From assembly GCA_963210315.1 (NCBI GenBank), contig OY723292.1:868001-932000 (forward strand): DNA of 64,000 nucleotides, in the 5' to 3' direction. A model generated the notes under the pieces. The model ran no database searches, was not told the DNA's origin, and saw nothing but the letters and a program-made list of their open reading frames with translations. Shown here piece after piece: positions 1 to 9,875 of the stretch. This DNA is from Rhynchopus euleeides (Eukaryota > Euglenozoa > Diplonemea > Diplonemida > Diplonemidae). Numbering within the stretch: position 1 is the first letter of the stretch; every line of letters starts with the position of its first letter. A program made the position numbers and the translations under genes.

Positions 1-2048
1 CCTGACATGTTGGTTTGGTTCAGGTGTGACAGGGGAAGTGACCCGCTCCTGGGAGGGCCGACAGGCAGCCGGTGCCCACCCACTAACGTGACCCAGTGGG
101 ACCCCCTGGGTCACGTTAGTGGGTGGGGCCGTCACATCCGCAGGGATCTGTGTGGGTCGCGGTGGGGTGCTTTAGGCCATGGGGTACCTTGTTTACACCA
201 TGAATCTGCCCCGTTAACGAGTAACGGGTATTACTAGAAACCCGTAATCGGCCTCCATTACCGGGTCAGAAACGGGTATTCCCGGCTAGATCAGGGGTGT
301 TACCGGGTCCGGTAATACCCGTGTTTGTATTACCTGGGACCCCCCGTGTTTAAGCCCCCCCTGGCAGGGGGGGGGCTTAAACACAGGGGGGCCTAAACAC
401 GGGGGTGGGCTGTTCTGGAGGGCACCAGGTGGCCCCTGGGCCACCTGGTGCCCTCCAAGTGCTGTCAGAGTCGAAAAGTGGGGTGCCAATAGTCCATCCG
501 GACCGGAATCACCCCCCTACGACAGCAGCGGAAGAGGTCACATTGGTCTCCACCGTGCCACCTCCGTGTTTAAGCCCCCCCTGTGTTTAGGCCCCCTACC
601 CCCGCGTTTAAGCCCCCCCCCTGGCCGAAATTGGCCTCCAGGGGGGGGCCTAAACACGGGGGGTCCCAGGTACCGGGGATTTTCCGTGGGGATTTCCTTG
701 GTACAGGGATGGTCGTGGGTGTCGGAGTGAATCAACTGCAGGGTTTTGGCGATCTTCCGTCTGGCAGTCCAAGGGAAGGTGCGCGGGGGGAATGTCAGGT
801 GTTAGGTGACCCCCCTGCGTTATTCTGAAGGCCAGCCTCTGCAGCCCCTGGGAACACTGGGACTGGGAACGGCTGGGGCGGTCCGCTTCCACGGACGCAG
901 AGCGTGTCGTCACACAACAGACAGTGTAATACATTTAGTCACTGGGGCTCGCCATAAGGCATGTTTGCGGTCGACCCACTAGAAACCTGCACGGCCATAC
1001 CTAAGGATTGCGCGGGGGGTTCTGTGCCATGGGGTTCCATGGTCACGCCATTATCTGGAATATCCCGGGGGTTGTACTTGAGGAGGGGTGCTGTTTGACC
1101 CCCCGCCCCTCCCATTAATGCAAGTTCACTTACAGTCACCGAGTCTCACCGCAGCTGACCCGGTTCGGTAGAATTGCCTCACTTTTGTTCGCTCACCTGG
1201 CCCCTTTTCGATGCCCTGGCTTTGGTCATGACGGTGGCTGCTACTTTCTTCGGGATCGCATCGCGGATAACCTGCACGACACACGGGAGGACCTCCTGGC
1301 GAGAGCGGGTGCTGCTGTACGTGGTGTTACCTCTCGGTGACGCTGAGAGCTGCGCCGCGACGCCGCATCAGATTGAGAAGCGCGCCTTCATTCTCGAACG
1401 TGATGCTGTTCTTTGCAAGAAGTAGATCGCTTTGATCACCTTGCCGAACTCCTCGCCTTCAAGTCCACGGCCTGGTGGGACGGGCTCCCCGTGTGGTCTC
1501 CCGCCTTGTGGCGCCATCTTTCTCGAGTTAGTCTCGAAATGGGGTCGTCACCCACACACCCGTTGCATTTCTGTCTTCTTCAATAGTGAAGCCGTACGCA
1601 GAGAGCACAGTAGAAGCCGTCAATCCGGATCTACAACCACTGTTGCACATGTTGATGTGAGAGTGCTGTCGCAGTGGCGTCGTATCCTTCAATGACAGAT
1701 TCATATTCGTTGTCGATAGTTGTCCCCAAACCAAGGGATCTTCCGTGCGGGTTGTAGTGGAGGTTACTTTGTTGGTGCGCCCCCTTAACTTCTTCGTCAA
1801 TTCATCAAAAAACATGGGGTCGCCCCCCCTCCCGACCCCTCCGACCTGGCTTTTTAAACCTCCCCGTTCTTTTGAAAACTTGAAGTCTGTGCCGACTCCC
1901 AAAGACCCACACCTGCTACACAACACAGGCCGAGAACATAGATCTCGGACACAACCTGCACATCCAGTGAAGGGAGCCCAGCCGTTTGTGGCTTTCTTTC
2001 TCTTCGACTTCGCCACCCCGCCGTCCCCCCCCCCCCTCCACCGCCCCG
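1..2048. repeat. Gene-free leader region packed with inverted repeats
   Basis: No convincing gene is seen. The first 700 bases are a chain of hairpins. One has 22-bp perfect arms at 75-96 and 106-127 around a 9-base loop. One has 18-bp perfect arms at 417-434 and 439-456. Between about 345 and 660 there are several inverted copies of a CGTGTTTAAGCCCCCC-type motif. Around 220-330 lie repeated ACGGGTATTAC words in both orientations. From about 1911 the sequence becomes a copy of dispersed family B, which runs into the ankyrin gene start. Short frames on both strands here do not resemble known proteins. Confidence 0.6.
1911..2048 (+). repeat. Family B dispersed repeat, copy abutting ankyrin gene 1
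   Basis: The words ACAACACAGGCCGAG, ATCTCGGACACAACCTGC and CCAGTGAAGG match the consensus of the family B repeats seen at 11351, 13740, 31723, 60115 and 63249. Its 3' part (CTTCGACTTCGCCACC) is followed by a long C tract and then the ATG of the ankyrin gene. The 5' leader of that gene therefore appears to derive from the repeat. Confidence 0.6.
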
Positions 2049-3731
2049 ATGGACATCACCCTGGTCGACTACTCTGGGGAGCACCACCACCTCGAGATCG
2101 ACCCCGAGGCGCAGATCAACCACCTGATTGCCGCCTGCTCCCAGGAGCTCGGAGTGGCCTACACGCCAGGCCTTCTCTGTGGCGACGTGAGGCTCGACCT
2201 CCTGGACCCTCAGGAGCGGGTTGCCTCCACTGGTGTTGAGGAGGGATGCACCGTGGCGGCGGTCGCAACGGAGAGGGACAAATCACGCAGTGCAATGGAG
2301 GAGATGGGCATCGCAACCAACGCAGTGGCCCGCAACCGGTTGCAGACCTGGTGTGACACCGGCACCATTCCCGACGGGGTGCTGGTGGATCTTCTGGTCA
2401 GCGGTATCCTGGAGGGCATCGAAGTCAAGGCCGGGAAGCTGGATTATTTTGCCTTGGCGCTGATGCACGACGCCATCCGCCCAGGTCAGGAGCGTGCGCT
2501 GCGCCTCCTGCTGGATGCTGGGATCAGCCCCAACATCGATTCATCCTACACCACCCGCCCGCTCCTGCTGCCCCACGCCCTGCTTGCTGGGAACGCCGAG
2601 GCGGTTGACATCCTGCTGCGTGCCGGAGCAGACATGCAGGCGGGCAGCTCACGCCACCCCCCCTTCTTCTATGCGCTGTGGTCCCACCGTGCAGATCAGG
2701 TTGTGCCGCTGTTGGACGTGCTGGTGTCGCACGGTGCCGACCTGAATGTGGAGTCGCAAACAAAAGGCTCCGCGCTGCATGCAGCTGCCGCTGCCTCCCA
2801 CGCCCCTGGCATCACGCGCCTGTTGGACCTCGGGTGCAGTGCGCTTGCAGCATCTCAGGGCACACCTCCTGACGACAGTGAATACGGCCTCACCAGCCCT
2901 GAGCTGCCAGGGCCGGCATACTGCCACCGGGGGAAACGACCGCGGGTGCCGCCCTCATGGGAAGGGATGACGCCGTTGTGCTTTGCCCTGCAGGCTGGGA
3001 ACCCGAAGTGTGTAGAGCTGCTACTCGCGGCTGCGCTGCGTGAGTCGGCCCCGCGCACCCGGGTGGTGCTCGAGAGCGCGATGCTGCGTGCCGCGTGGCA
3101 TAACTCTGCAGCTGCGCTGCGCGTCGTGCTGCGGGTGGTGCCCCCCGAGCCACACTGCCTGCGGCGGTGTGTGCGGGTCGCTGTGCAGCAGGGCTGCCGC
3201 GCAGCGGTGTGTGCTCTGCTGGACGCCGGGCCCCACGGCGAGGATGGTGGTGACGGGGAGCTGCTGGCATATGCCCTGGCACATGCTGCCGCCACGCCCC
3301 ACTTCAAGATCGCAGATGAGATCGTGCGCCGGAGCAGGGGACGTATAGACCTGGGGCCTGCGCTGTGCATCGCAGTGTACGCACGCAAGCCGTGTGCGGC
3401 ACGGCACCTCTTGAGGCTGGGTGCCTCCCCGCACACGGCACAGAGGAACGGCACCCCCCTATTCCACTACGTGCTGCGCATCTGGCTGCGGAAGAGTGTG
3501 AGGTACGCCCGCCCCTTCACCGAGGCTGGGTACTGCCTCCTCGGCACTGCTTATGACGAGGCCCTTGCGATCAGGTCTCGTGGGTCGCGCGACGCGGTGC
3601 GGGTCCTACTTAGAGAGGCGAACATGCGCCAGACACGGGCACATCTCCAGATAGAGGCCACACCGCCAGTCGAGACCACGCCAACAGTGGAGACCACCCC
3701 AAGAGCAGGTGCTTGGTGTGTTGTACTCTAA
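2049..3731 (+). CDS. Ubiquitin-like plus ankyrin-repeat protein, copy 1
   Basis: This encodes 560 residues. I chose the ATG at 2049 because the N-terminus MDITLVDYSG is shared with copy 2, and the open frame further upstream has no ATG and runs through a C tract. Residues 1 to about 78 read like a ubiquitin-type beta-grasp: alternating hydrophobic strand, a TG-like turn, a helix, an LLCGD loop, then a TGVEEG-x-TV end. From about residue 130 there are degenerate ankyrin repeats such as ALRLLLDAGISPN, AVDILLRAGADMQ, VLVSHGADLN and ARHLLRLGASPH. Ankyrin arrays generally bind proteins; no enzyme motif is seen. The last 30 or so residues contain a repeated ETTP motif and differ completely from copy 2. 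Function is unknown; an adaptor role is inferred. Confidence 0.85.
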   Translation: MDITLVDYSGEHHHLEIDPEAQINHLIAACSQELGVAYTPGLLCGDVRLDLLDPQERVASTGVEEGCTVAAVATERDKSRSAMEEMGIATNAVARNRLQTWCDTGTIPDGVLVDLLVSGILEGIEVKAGKLDYFALALMHDAIRPGQERALRLLLDAGISPNIDSSYTTRPLLLPHALLAGNAEAVDILLRAGADMQAGSSRHPPFFYALWSHRADQVVPLLDVLVSHGADLNVESQTKGSALHAAAAASHAPGITRLLDLGCSALAASQGTPPDDSEYGLTSPELPGPAYCHRGKRPRVPPSWEGMTPLCFALQAGNPKCVELLLAAALRESAPRTRVVLESAMLRAAWHNSAAALRVVLRVVPPEPHCLRRCVRVAVQQGCRAAVCALLDAGPHGEDGGDGELLAYALAHAAATPHFKIADEIVRRSRGRIDLGPALCIAVYARKPCAARHLLRLGASPHTAQRNGTPLFHYVLRIWLRKSVRYARPFTEAGYCLLGTAYDEALAIRSRGSRDAVRVLLREANMRQTRAHLQIEATPPVETTPTVETTPRAGAWCVVL

Positions 3732-4404
3732 TTCAACAAGATTCAAATGTGTGTGTTCTGCGTGTGCGACAGTGGCCGTCACATCAGGAGCAGGGTGCTC
3801 GGTGCTCTACACTCTCCAAAACTATTCACGTGTGTGTGCATCACCACCATTGCACTTGGCAGGCCCTGTGAAGCCAGGGGTGTTGGGGGCAGATGCACCG
3901 CCGTGAAGACAGAGCTCCGGTACGACTGATGTGATCATTCCTTGATCTCGATTTTTGTGCCGCCACCGACACCCCCTTTCCGGATGTCAGGCCAAACCCA
4001 ACAAAGGCCCTGAGGAGGTGACTGCACGTTTGCCTCCTTCTTGGGCTGCATTGTGAGTCAGCGCCGTGGTGTATGTCTGTTGTGCCGCCCCACCCGAGCC
4101 CCCTAGCCACTGCCTCGCTACAGCTGATGGCTCGCCTGGGTAGTCGTCCCCGAGTCGGGGACTAGCCCGACTGCCTGCAGCAAGCGGAGGTGGTCAGAGG
4201 GTGGAGAGGACTTTGCATATCGCCCCGCCCCCCTCCGATCTGCTGTGGTTCAAGGAGTTGACTGCTTCCGGTGCCTGTGTGTCCTCTAACCCATGTGCAC
4301 ACGGGCAAGGCTGTGGTTGCAGGCTGTGCTGGAGGGGGCTGTGCCAGTGAACTGGTGGCGGTGCTGAGTGAGTGCGTGTCAGCCCCCCACCCCCTTTTCA
4401 CTTG

Positions 4405-4842
4405 GTTGCGTATTGCGTCCAGACACCCCGGGCATGTTTTAGTGATACTGTGTTGCGGTCCAGCCACCAGGACACTGACAGACAACTGTTCCACACCCTC
4501 CCATTGTGCATTGATCCGCCTTGTAGGATATCTAGTGTACCTAGGGTACCCCGAGAGAATGTCACCCCCTGGGTGACCATGGAGAATGTCACCCCCCCCT
4601 CGGCCTCCGCTTGGGGGGTGACATTCTCCAAGGGCCACCCTGTACAGAGGGGGGGTGACATTCTTCAACGGCTGCCCTGTGTAGCGGCTGGGAAGAATGT
4701 CACCCCCCCTCGGCCCTGGGCCCTCGAGGGGGGTGACATTCTCTCGGGGTACCCTAGGTAGTGACTATAAAAAGGACTAACATTGCAAGAATTTGTGCTG
4801 GGAGACTTGCTTTTCCATTCACTCTCGACAATCAACCCCCTC
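4405..4842 (+). mobile_element. Family A retroposon-like insertion (interrupted by a foldback element)
   Basis: The matching segment beside ankyrin gene 2 (about 14222-14250) lacks this block. The junctions carry the same 8 bases, TTCACTTG, at 4397-4404 and 4843-4850, consistent with a target-site duplication. The 3' end contains the family A core (ACTAACATTGC, GGTGCTGGGAGACTTGCTTT in other copies, ACTCTCGACAATCAA) and then a C run. Without the nested foldback the insertion is about 217 bp. Confidence 0.65.
4540..4758. mobile_element. Foldback/MITE element with TA target duplication
   Basis: The 219-bp element starts CCTAGGGTACCCCGAGAGAA and ends with its inverse, with arms of about 29 bp. 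Inside, the word GAATGTCACCCCCC occurs three times direct and three times inverted, giving a ladder of hairpins. It is flanked by TA at 4538-4539 and 4759-4760. Other family A copies (for example near 18230) read GTGTAGTGACTACAAAAAGG without the insert, so the empty site is known. No coding capacity is present. Tc1/mariner-type mobilisation is inferred from the TA duplication. Confidence 0.75.
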
Positions 4843-6420
4843 TTCACTTGATTCGTTGTTGGATACCGTACCTACCCTCCCATTGTAATTGTCCGCCCCA
4901 TTTTGACACTTATGTAGTCGAGACGGACAATTAGAAGGACTTGGCCTGTCCCACTGGGAGCAGCGTGATCAGGCACCGGGGTGGTTGGTGTGCGTTTGAA
5001 TCGACACAGAAGTTCACTCGATCGCGCCCAGGCAGCACATCCCTTCCAGCCCTCATACGCACTGCAGGCCTCAGTACCCACTGTAACCTTGGTCATTGCC
5101 CGCCCCCCCGAGAGGACCCGAGGCGGACAATTGCAAAGGGAGGGTAGGTGCCGTGTTTATTATGGGGAGTTAGTCAAGCTGCAGATTGCGCCATATTCAA
5201 CGAGTAAGGGAATCGTATTGCTGCAAGTTGCAGCTGTGCCATTTGACCTGGTGTTGACCTGAAGGGGTCCTTCAGTCGGTCACAGTTGAAGGTGGTAGCT
5301 TGCCCCGCGGGTCAGGGACAACGGAGCAGATGTGTGGGTGGGGGGAGGGCCTATAAAGACACTTAACACTACGTGTTTAGTGAATTTTGAGGTGGTTACA
5401 GGCGGTTACATGCCATCTTGGGGTGGTTGCAGGTGGTTCCATTGTCGGTTTGGCACTGTTGCTTTGTTGCGCAGACAGGTGTCTGCCGGATCCTGGTGGT
5501 TGGCCCTCTGACCGTGTCCGACAGTCACGACAAGTCCCCGGTGAGGTCACCCAAGGTCCACCACTTCGTCTGAAACGTGCCAAAACAGCCAAAATAATTT
5601 TCGTGACACTTTTTTTGGTTGACAAAGAGGGGGTTATGCCTTCTCTACGGTGGGCAGGAAATAGGTTCGGTAACTCGTCGGAGGCGGGTCCTCCAATGGC
5701 GTCTTGGCCGCAGGGGGGGCGAGGGCGGCGGAGCCGCCCGCGCCCCCCCTGCGCCCCCCCGCGCCCGACCCACGACCCCCGTCACGACCTACTGGTGTCG
5801 AGTGGCTTCATTGGACCCCACGCGACAGATGTCCCTCCCCCTCCCCCGAGTGGGGCAAGGGGCGCGTGTCCCAGTGGCACACCATTTTTCCTCCACACAA
5901 GTCTCTTTCTGCTTGCTTTGACTGGGGTGAGAACGTTTCGCCTCTTCTGTTTCGCAGGTGTGTGTCGCTTCGCTTCAATGCGGTCACTCGCCCCCTCCCT
6001 TCAACCAACTTCCCAAGCCTTTCATTGCCCGTTTTTGTGATGGTGTGTCGGAGGCCCTCCTATTTTGGCGTTCTACCCCTTGTGTGCCCTGTTTGGGACC
6101 CCATCTGGGGTGAAGGGGAGGTTGTCCAGTGCCCACGTGGACCCACAGACCCCGGAATCACCGAAAAATGACATTCTCGATGTGCGGTGGGCAGTGTTCT
6201 CCCGATGGCGAGTTTGGGGGCGAAAGTCGCCATTTGTATTTTTTCCCCCGAAAACCCGATGGCGAGTTTTGCCATTTTTTTGGGGGTGGGTTTTTTCACA
6301 GATTTTAGACCGTTTTCCCACTCATCGACGTGCCCAACTTCCCAACAACGAGCGTCTCTGGTTCCTGCCCCACTACGAACCGCGATTGATCCAAAGAGTC
6401 CAAGAACGCGACGAGAAGGC

Positions 6421-6480
6421 CAGATGTTCACTACCGTGGCCTCCGGCGGCTGGGGGGCTCCGCCCCCCAGACCCCCCTGT
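6421..6480 (+). repeat. GC hairpin repeat, copy 1
   Basis: It contains ACCGTGGCCTCCGGCGGC followed by a GGGGGG-CTCCG-CCCCCC hairpin and AGACCCCCCTGTG. The same roughly 60-bp unit occurs about eight times in the window. Confidence 0.8.
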
Positions 6481-7012
6481 GCTGTGCACCTTTCGAGTGT
6501 GCATGTACCATTTGGTGTACCATGGCAAGTGGGAAACGGCACAACACCAGGAGTGCGACATGGTTGTGAGTGAAGACGGAGTACGTGCAGACTACCATCC
6601 CTGCACAACGAAGTCTGTACGACTTCCTCGTTGTCCACTCACACCGCACACTGCAGAGCGTATCGATCAAAACGAATGTTGTTGCGGATATACGCGTGCA
6701 TTGCATGAGGCACTCGCGCGCGAAGCGCGCGAGAAATTTTTTTTAGCACCCCTTTTTCCGGATCAAAACTCGCCATCACATTTTTCCCGGAGTGGCGAAT
6801 CGGGAGAACACTGGCGGTGGGTCTGGTTTGTCGTTTTTTTCGTGAGATTTTGACCGAAATAATTTCGGAGACAAAAGTTTGTTAGGGAAAAGTGTCACTT
6901 CAACTCTGCCGCTCTTCCTCTACTACTTGGTACTTCGTTTGATGCGTTGACGCTTCCACACACAGTTTGCTATGCCTCCTCTAACCACGATCCGCAGAGA
7001 ATTCTGACGCCA

Positions 7013-7038
7013 CGTCTTCCCAATCACCCCCACCACAG
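7013..7038 (+). promoter_or_regulatory. Candidate trans-splice acceptor upstream of WD40 gene 1
   Basis: A pyrimidine-rich run ends in CACCACAG 22 bases before the ATG at 7060. This fits a 3' splice site used for spliced-leader addition. The call rests on pattern only. Confidence 0.3.
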
Positions 7039-7059
7039 GCAGAGTTGACTACCAGAAGC

Positions 7060-8184
7060 ATGGATGTGACTGTGCGTCACAGCGAGACCGGTGACAGCTG
7101 TGTCGTCGGTGTTCCGGATGCCGGGACCGTGCTTGGGCTGAAAGCGGATGCACTAGACGACATGTTTGCGGGTTGTATCGATGCAGTCCGTGAGGCTGAA
7201 AATGTGGCAGCACACATCGAAGGGTCTGAAGAGGAGCTCAACGATGAACAGCGTGTTGCCGACACGGGTCTGGAGGACGGGGGTACTGTCCAACTCGTCC
7301 CGCGCTGGCCCAACGTCAAGGCTCCCGCAGTCTACTCATCTCCACATGGCCAGCAGGTGACCCACATCATACTGTCAAGGTGTGGGATGCTGTGTGCTGT
7401 GGTTTGCTTCAACGGTTTTATCACTGTATTTGACACCCGCACCGCCGCTGTGGTGACGGTCTTAAGACACCACCGCATTGTTCCTTGCGCTGCGTTCTCT
7501 GTCTGTGGGACGTGGTTGGCGACGTGCTCTCTTCACGGCACCATCTGGGTGAGGCTGACATCAACCTGGGAGGAGGTGTGCATGATCGACCACAACGGAA
7601 CCGAGGTGCGGAGTGCAGCGTGGACACACTGCGGACGTCTGGTCACCGCAGACAACAAGCACATAGTGCGTGTGTGGGACTTGAAGAGCACACCGAGCGC
7701 CACAGTGCTGGAGGGTCTCGGCAGCTATGCTGTTGGCAGCATTGCTGTGTCGGGCACGAGGATCTTCAGCGGGTCCAGTGGCAAGACCATCCGTGTGTGG
7801 GACATCAACACCCTCACACACGCAGGCACTCTGGATGCCCACACGAAGAGGGTGTCCTGTGTCGCCCTGACTCAGGACGAGCACCACCTGGTGTCATGCT
7901 CTGACGACTCTCTCAAGGTGTGGTGCACAACCTCCCTTAGCTGCCTGCGTACTGTGCAACTGGCCAGCACTCCCAACCGCCTTGCTGTGTCACAGCCAGG
8001 CGATGTTGTTGCAGTGAAAAGCTGGTCCACCACCACACTGTACCGCCTCAGCACAGGAGCGTGTCTGGGGAAGGCAGATTCAAAGAGTCCTGATGTTGCA
8101 CTCAGCCTCTGCGGGAGGTGGGTCTTCACAGCACCTAACCCCCGTGCTGTCTATGTGTGTGCTGTGTCTTCCGTTTCGCCCTGA
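7060..8184 (+). CDS. Ubiquitin-like plus WD40 protein, copy 1
   Basis: This encodes 374 residues. The start is the ATG that gives MDVTVRH, the N-terminus conserved in all six WD40 copies; the frame before it has no ATG. Residues 1-85 form the shared ubiquitin-like region: TGDSCVVGV strand, TVLGLK helix start, HIEGSEEELND, then DTGLEDGGTVQLV. Seven WD-type blades follow, with tell-tale ends IRVWDINTLTH and LKVWCTTSL. This predicts a seven-bladed propeller, which is normally a protein-binding platform. No signal peptide or membrane segment is seen. It is the most divergent of copies 1-4: it reads EELNDEQRVADTGLEDGGTV where copies 2 and 3 read DELDDAERVADTGLEDGGSV. Confidence 0.88.
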   Translation: MDVTVRHSETGDSCVVGVPDAGTVLGLKADALDDMFAGCIDAVREAENVAAHIEGSEEELNDEQRVADTGLEDGGTVQLVPRWPNVKAPAVYSSPHGQQVTHIILSRCGMLCAVVCFNGFITVFDTRTAAVVTVLRHHRIVPCAAFSVCGTWLATCSLHGTIWVRLTSTWEEVCMIDHNGTEVRSAAWTHCGRLVTADNKHIVRVWDLKSTPSATVLEGLGSYAVGSIAVSGTRIFSGSSGKTIRVWDINTLTHAGTLDAHTKRVSCVALTQDEHHLVSCSDDSLKVWCTTSLSCLRTVQLASTPNRLAVSQPGDVVAVKSWSTTTLYRLSTGACLGKADSKSPDVALSLCGRWVFTAPNPRAVYVCAVSSVSP

Positions 8185-8271
8185 GTGCAGTGTCTCAGTG
8201 CCTTGTGTGCTTGCCGTTTTTGTGACAAACACACCGTACTCACGGAAAGCGTTCTAAAAAAATTGGAGCGA

Positions 8272-8382
8272 GGGGGGCCCTCGCTACCAAGTGTGTCTGA
8301 GTGAGAAAAAGTGAGAAGTCAGCCATGTTTGGCTGAAAACTGACGACTCGTGACTCACAGTGACTCGTAGCGAGGGCCCCCG
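8272..8382. mobile_element. MITE-like element, family E copy 1
   Basis: The ends are GGGGGCCCTCGCTACCA and its inverse GTAGCGAGGGCCCCC. Similar elements lie at 47346-47444 and 58778-58887. The interior is rich in GTGAG/CTCAC words, so the whole unit can fold on itself. There is no coding capacity. Confidence 0.6.
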
Positions 8383-9762
8383 AGGGCAATTTTTGTTCAC
8401 CGAGACTCCACGCCCCAACGTGCAGTGATCAGAATGTTGCACAAACAAACCAAAATTGTCCCGGCGATCCTTTATGTGACAACCGCACCGTGCTCACGTG
8501 TTCAGATTCATCTTTTTTACCACAACAGGGAACCTGTCAGTGTCAAAAAGATAGTAGGCAGCGCTTGGGCAACAAATTCAACCTCCTCATCAGGCTGCGG
8601 AGTTGCTTTTGTTTTGCCCGGATTTGGCGCACAAACAGCCTTATCTTTTTTGCGTCTACCTACTCCCCACCCCCACTTTGTAATTGTCCGCACCGTGGGT
8701 CCGACATCCGATGTCGGATCCCACGGTGCGCCCTATTTTGGTACTTTTGGCCGAGGTGGACAATTACAAGGGGTTGGACTGTACACCACTAGGTGCAGCG
8801 TGCACACGACATTTTGGTGTGACATTGCTCAGATTGATGTGGCATTGGTTAGACTGGCAACCCCCTGGCTAGGACCCATGCGACAAAAATTAAAGTGTGC
8901 CGTAGACCCCAAAAACCACCCCTTTTTGGGGTGTTTTAGGGGCGTTCTGAACTGCCCGGTTGCGCAGAACTGCGTTATTTCACGGTTTTCACCTATTTTG
9001 CCTTGTGGTGTGGATTTTGTGTGACAGTGCTCAGATTGGTGTGACAATGGTGTGACAACGTCTCCGGAGACTATCCAGAAGCTCCGGCGAGTCTCCGGAG
9101 TCGATCCGAAGTCTCCACGGAGTTTCCGGAGCAGTTTCCGAGTAGCAGCTCGCTGTTCCTGAGTGTCTCCGTGGCCAGTTGATGGTCGCCCCAGCGTGTA
9201 TCTCACTCGCGGTTTCCAGCCAACACCTTGCTGTTCCTGGTGTGTTTCTGACCAAGTGTCGTTTGTTTCTGCGTTGTTCTGCCCCGGGAGTATTCTCTGG
9301 TGGCAGTCTGGCCCCAAGGTGAAGTGGCCTCCACCCGAACATCTCCAAAAATGTGTTTTCTACCACGCAACGGGGGGAGGGGATGGCTGGAGGCCAGCTG
9401 TGAGGTCCCTGCTGTGAGGTTGCTCGCCTTTGGGGGCAGGGTGGGGCGGGTTATGGTAGGGGTGTGCTTCCAGGCCTCCGTCTCCGGCATCCATGTGGGG
9501 GCTGCAGTGTGACGTGCAACCGACACCCTGCTGCACAGCCCCACCTGCTGCACCTTCGGGCCGGCAGGTGAGGGTGGGAAGGGGGCAGGCCACAACATGC
9601 AAAGCAAGAGAAGCGATGAAGGCCTTGCTGTGCCTTGTGTCGATTCTTCCCCCAGCGGTCCTCGCGGGACCTCTCCAGGGAGGCCCCACCAAACAGAGTA
9701 GCTACGAAACACCAACGTAAGAACTATGTATGTCAGCACCACGTTCAGCGTTCGAAGAAATC

Positions 9763-9844
9763 CCCTTCCCCTTCCCCTTCCTCTTCCCCTTCCCCTTCCC
9801 CTTGTGCATGGCGGGGCATTCCGACGCCGCACCTCCTCAAACAG
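9763..9844 (+). promoter_or_regulatory. CCTTCC pyrimidine tract and candidate acceptor before WD40 gene 2
   Basis: A run of CCTTCC units about 40 bases long is followed by CACCTCCTCAAACAG, 32 bases before the ATG at 9876. It may serve as a strong polypyrimidine tract for trans-splicing, or may simply be a microsatellite. Confidence 0.3.
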
Positions 9845-9875
9845 GCCACCCCAGGCACACTGTACAACCAGAACC

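Larger units (their letters stand above)
3732..7059. repeat. Intergenic region with nested insertions
   Basis: No gene is supported. 4098-5130 is duplicated downstream of ankyrin gene 2. Within it are a family A retroposon-like insertion (4405-4842) carrying a nested foldback element (4540-4758), and a short inverted-repeat element (about 4880-4938) with ATTGTAATTGTCCGC ends. A GC hairpin repeat lies at 6421-6480. Longer frames at 5387-6040 and 6065-6853 are low-complexity and lack homology that I can recognise. Confidence 0.5.
8185..9875. repeat. Intergenic region with foldback and family C repeats
   Basis: No gene is supported. 8219-8420 recurs inverted at about 33190-33310, and the copy here carries an internal inverted-repeat element (8272-8382). 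8515-8640 is a family C repeat, shared almost exactly with 41857-41980. 8676-8770 is an inverted-repeat element with CTTTGTAATTGTCC ends and an inner near-palindrome at 8690-8729. 9057-9150 repeats TCTCCGGAG words. Confidence 0.5.

Noticed and set aside
975..1040. ACGGCCATACC resembling the 5S rRNA internal region
   Set aside because: The surrounding bases do not continue as 5S rRNA and no matching terminal stem is present.
2855..3454. Minus-strand frames of 130-199 codons opposite the ankyrin genes (also 12394-12993)
   Set aside because: They are antisense shadows of high-GC coding sequence and repeat identically opposite both ankyrin copies; no domain is seen.
5387..6853. Long overlapping frames downstream of ankyrin gene 1
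   Set aside because: Low-complexity GC-rich sequence including a GC hairpin repeat; no homology and no conserved start.
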